NCBI RefSeq assembly: GCF_024158745.1
Contig: NZ_JAMZAW010000017.1
Location: forward strand, 1 to 64,000
DNA length: 64,000 bases
DNA from: Paenibacillus tyrphae
GTDB lineage: Bacteria; Bacillota; Bacilli; Paenibacillales; NBRC-103111
Direction of reading: 5' to 3'
Notes under the pieces: model-generated
Databases searched by the model: none
Seen by the model: only the letters and a program-made list of their open reading frames with translations
What the model was told of the DNA's origin: nothing
Part shown: positions 61,565-64,000 of the stretch, piece by piece
How the letters are laid out: every line of letters begins with the position of its first letter
Position numbering within the stretch: the first letter of the stretch is position 1
Made by a program: the position numbers and the translations under genes

Positions 61565-62395
61565 ATGGCTAAACAGCCGAAACCGTGGATCAAGTACGTC
61601 ATTTACGCACTGCTGTTCCTGTACGCTGCGGTAACGATGGTGCCGTTCCTGTGGGCGCTCTCCTCCTCGTTCAAGACGCTGGAAGAGATTGTTGCCGGGG
61701 GCATAAACTTTATTCCCAAGCATTTTACGCTGCAAAACTATTACGATATTTTCGTCCGCGAGCCGCTGTTCATCCGCTGGATGTCCAACAGTGCCCTGAT
61801 CGCGGTCGTGGCGACGGTCTGCAACATTTTGTTCAACTCGATGGCCGGCTATGCGCTTGCGCGCATCGATTTCATAGGCAACAAAGTGATGTTCCTCATC
61901 ATCTTGGGCGTGCAGATGATTCCGGGCCAGCTCACGATCGTGCCTGCGTACCTGATCATGAAAGAGCTCGGATGGCTGAATTCGTACGCCGCGCTGACGG
62001 TACCGATGATGGCCAACGCCACGTTCACGTTCATGATGCGTCAGTTCTTCATCAACTTCCCGAAGGAGCTGGAGGAAGCGTCGCAGCTCGACGGGCTGAG
62101 CCGCTTCGGCATCTTCTTCCGCATCGCGCTGCCGCTGGCCGTTCCGGCGCTCGCCGCGCAGATGATCTTCGTGTTCATGGGCGCCTGGAACGAGTTCCTG
62201 AAGCCGCTTATGTTCGTTTCCGACAAGTCGATGTTCACGCTGACGCTCGGCCTGAACACCTTTAAAGGCCAGTACATCAGCTACTGGAACTATATCATGG
62301 CCGCGTCGATGGTATTTACGCTGCCTGCGCTGCTCATCTACGCCTTTTTCAACCGGTTCTTCATCAAAGGCATTACGTTTACGGGCAGCAAGTAA
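61565..62395 (+). CDS. CUT1 sugar ABC transporter permease, MalG-like
   Basis: A 276-residue permease with six helices and the EAA loop ELEEASQLDGLSRFGIFFRI. ATG follows GAGGAGGCC-type sequence 13 bases after the MalF-like gene. With the MalF-like subunit it forms the membrane channel. A strong terminator follows. Confidence 0.93.
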   Translation: MAKQPKPWIKYVIYALLFLYAAVTMVPFLWALSSSFKTLEEIVAGGINFIPKHFTLQNYYDIFVREPLFIRWMSNSALIAVVATVCNILFNSMAGYALARIDFIGNKVMFLIILGVQMIPGQLTIVPAYLIMKELGWLNSYAALTVPMMANATFTFMMRQFFINFPKELEEASQLDGLSRFGIFFRIALPLAVPALAAQMIFVFMGAWNEFLKPLMFVSDKSMFTLTLGLNTFKGQYISYWNYIMAASMVFTLPALLIYAFFNRFFIKGITFTGSK

Positions 62396-62423
62396 GATCG
62401 CACAAAAACATAAGCCGACAATT

Positions 62424-62475
62424 AGCGCTCTCTAGCCGGGACGATTCGGTTCCTTGGGAGAGCGCTGTTTTTTTT
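62424..62475 (+). terminator. Terminator of the debranching/ABC operon
   Basis: AGCGCTCTC and GAGAGCGCT form a 9-bp perfect stem with a long loop, followed by G and eight T. The 150 bases after it show no gene; they probably carry the promoter of the next operon. Confidence 0.88.
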
Positions 62476-62633
62476 CCTTGCCGACCTCTCCCCTCCAATC
62501 TTCTCATAACGGAAGAAAATACTTCCTGATCATTGATTTATATAACATTTCATTGATTAGGCAAGTAGCCGTGCGCATCGTATCCCTTTTAAGATAAAGA
62601 CAGATCGACAATACACAGGAAAGGGTGGTCCGT

Positions 62634-63596
62634 TTGAAACAAACCGCGGCAGCGGTCCCTGAGGATCGTCCGGCGGCCAAGCCGGGGAAGACGAAGGTCG
62701 CGGCCTGGCTCAAGCAATGGGATTTGCAGCTTATGGTGCTGCCCGCGCTCGTCTTGATTTTGATTTTCAGCTATTTCCCGATGTACGGCGTGATCATCGC
62801 ATTTCAAGATTATTCGGTGTTTAAAGGATTCTCGGCCAGCCCGTGGGCAGGCTTCAAGCATTTCGTCGATTTTTTCCAAGCGCCCGAGCTTGGGGTCGTG
62901 ATGCGAAACACCATTGTCATCAGCTTCCTGAAGCTTGCCATCGGCTTTCCGGCACCGATCATTCTCGCGATTCTGCTGAACGAAGTCAAAAATATGTTCT
63001 TCAAGCGCGTCGTGCAGACGGTCAGCTACTTGCCGTATTTCCTGTCTTGGGTCATCGTCGCCAACTTCGTGATCTCTCTGCTTTCGACCGATAATGGAAG
63101 CGTAAACATTCTTCTCCAAAAAATCGGGGTCATCGACGAACCGATTCCCTACTTATCGGTTACGGAATATTTCTGGACCATTCTCGTCACGACGAACGTA
63201 TGGAAAGAGATTGGCTTTGCCTCCATCGTATACTTGGCTGCAATCGCTTCCATCGACCCTCATCTGTACGAATCCGCCGCCATCGACGGGGCGAGCCGTT
63301 TTCGCATGACTTATTTGATAACGTTTCCATGCATTTTGCCGGTCGTGATGATCTTCTCCATTCTGGCTATCGGCAACTTGCTGAACGCGGGCTTCGAGGA
63401 CTTGCTGCTGCTGGGCGTCAACCCGGCGCTGCGCGACGTATCGGAGGTTCTGGACACGTACGTGTACCGGATGGGGATTACGTTAAACCGCTATTCGTTC
63501 GCGACAGCCGTCGGCTTGTTTAAGGCCATCGTCAGCGTCGGCCTGCTGACTCTTGCGAACTATCTCGCGAGACGAACCGGCAACAGCTTGTGGTAA
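62634..63596 (+). CDS. LplB-type sugar ABC transporter permease
   Basis: A 320-residue permease of the polysaccharide/LplB class with a cytoplasmic N-terminus (WLKQWDLQLMVLPALVLILIFSYFPMYGVIIAFQDYS) and the EAA loop LYESAAIDGASRFRMTYLI. A TTG at 62634 is well spaced from AAAGGGTGG; a GTG three codons earlier sits too close to it. This is the first gene of a second sugar-uptake set. Confidence 0.92.
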   Translation: MKQTAAAVPEDRPAAKPGKTKVAAWLKQWDLQLMVLPALVLILIFSYFPMYGVIIAFQDYSVFKGFSASPWAGFKHFVDFFQAPELGVVMRNTIVISFLKLAIGFPAPIILAILLNEVKNMFFKRVVQTVSYLPYFLSWVIVANFVISLLSTDNGSVNILLQKIGVIDEPIPYLSVTEYFWTILVTTNVWKEIGFASIVYLAAIASIDPHLYESAAIDGASRFRMTYLITFPCILPVVMIFSILAIGNLLNAGFEDLLLLGVNPALRDVSEVLDTYVYRMGITLNRYSFATAVGLFKAIVSVGLLTLANYLARRTGNSLW

Positions 63597-63609
63597 GGAG
63601 GATGTATTG

Positions 63610-64000
63610 ATGAAGCTGGCATTGGAAGATCGCGTCTTTAGCATCGTTATCCATATTGCGCTGCTCTTTCTGGCCTTCGTAACGTTCTATCCGTTCTGGA
63701 ACTCCGCGGTCATCTCGTTCAACCTCGGTTCGGACACCAGTCTCGGCGGCATCACGTTCTGGCCCAGAGTTTTCACGTTGGAAAATTACCAAGTTGTGTT
63801 AAAGGACGTTAAAATATTGAAAGGCTTCGGCGTTTCCATCGCCCGTACGCTCGTCGGCACCTTCCTGACGATTGCGGCGACGTCCATCTTCGCTTACGGC
63901 ATGTCCCGCAAGGAGCTGGTCGGCCGGGGTTATTACATGACCTTCTGCATTATCACGCTTTATTTCGGCGGCGGTTTGATTCCGACCTACCTGCTGATTC
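63610..64000 (+). CDS. LplC/YtcP-type sugar ABC transporter permease (partial)
   Basis: An ATG after AAGGAGG opens a frame that continues past the window end: about 130 residues with FVTFYPFWNSAVISFNLG, GGITFWPRVFTLENYQVVLKD and FAYGMSRKELVGRGYYM. This is the usual second permease of LplB/LplC pairs. The EAA loop and binding protein should lie beyond the window. Confidence 0.9.
   Translation, partial: MKLALEDRVFSIVIHIALLFLAFVTFYPFWNSAVISFNLGSDTSLGGITFWPRVFTLENYQVVLKDVKILKGFGVSIARTLVGTFLTIAATSIFAYGMSRKELVGRGYYMTFCIITLYFGGGLIPTYLLI

Overview
The window looks like chromosomal DNA of a moderately GC-rich, endospore-forming member of the Firmicutes, most likely the Paenibacillaceae (Paenibacillus or Cohnella-like). 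This is inferred from an H-type small acid-soluble spore protein gene, a GerA-type germinant receptor operon, a squalene-hopene/sporulenol-type cyclase, a thiL-tsaE-tsaB-rimI-tsaD operon, LplB-type sugar permeases, strong AGGAGG ribosome sites and frequent GTG/TTG starts. I see no phage, plasmid, rRNA, tRNA or CRISPR region.

Layout. 0.3-4.3 kb (minus): thiL and the tRNA t6A genes. 4.6-14.5 kb: a spore/DNA-repair neighbourhood with an sspH operon, ku, an ABC-F gene behind a probable leader-peptide attenuator, a stand-alone LigD-type ligase, a two-component system facing an apbE/ferric-reductase-like set, and a stand-alone LigD-type polymerase. 14.5-25.5 kb: cardiolipin synthase, a four-gene Ger operon (order A, C, D, B), an M23 peptidase/bactofilin pair, a HAD hydrolase and the triterpene cyclase. 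25.6-34.7 kb: a second two-component system, a DUF418 membrane protein, a decapitated stalk-domain gene, a 1040-residue hybrid double kinase and a broken DUF4173-type gene. 34.9-45.5 kb: an SgrR-like regulator, hypothetical genes, a sporulation-type PAS kinase behind a sigma-H-like promoter, acetyltransferase, an M91-like metalloprotease/toxin, thymidine kinase and M29 aminopeptidase. 45.9-55.5 kb: a phosphotransferase, O-antigen-ligase-like protein, hexapeptide acetyltransferase, GT61 glycosyltransferase, methyltransferase and an ABC exporter. 55.9-64 kb: a LacI regulator divergent from a debranching-enzyme/CUT1 sugar ABC operon with three palindromic operators, then the start of a second sugar permease pair that runs off the window.

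The most unusual signals are not protein genes. Three copies of a roughly 220-bp palindromic element (about 9.0, 27.7 and 45.6 kb) each sit between two direct copies of a terminator hairpin. This suggests a MITE-like element that targets terminators and duplicates the whole hairpin; one copy carries a second small palindromic element inside it. In four genes the stop codon lies in the loop of the hairpin at the gene end. The ABC-F gene has a complete leader architecture: promoter, 13-codon leader ORF, alternative hairpin and intrinsic terminator. All similarity statements come from reading motifs by eye; no database search was run.
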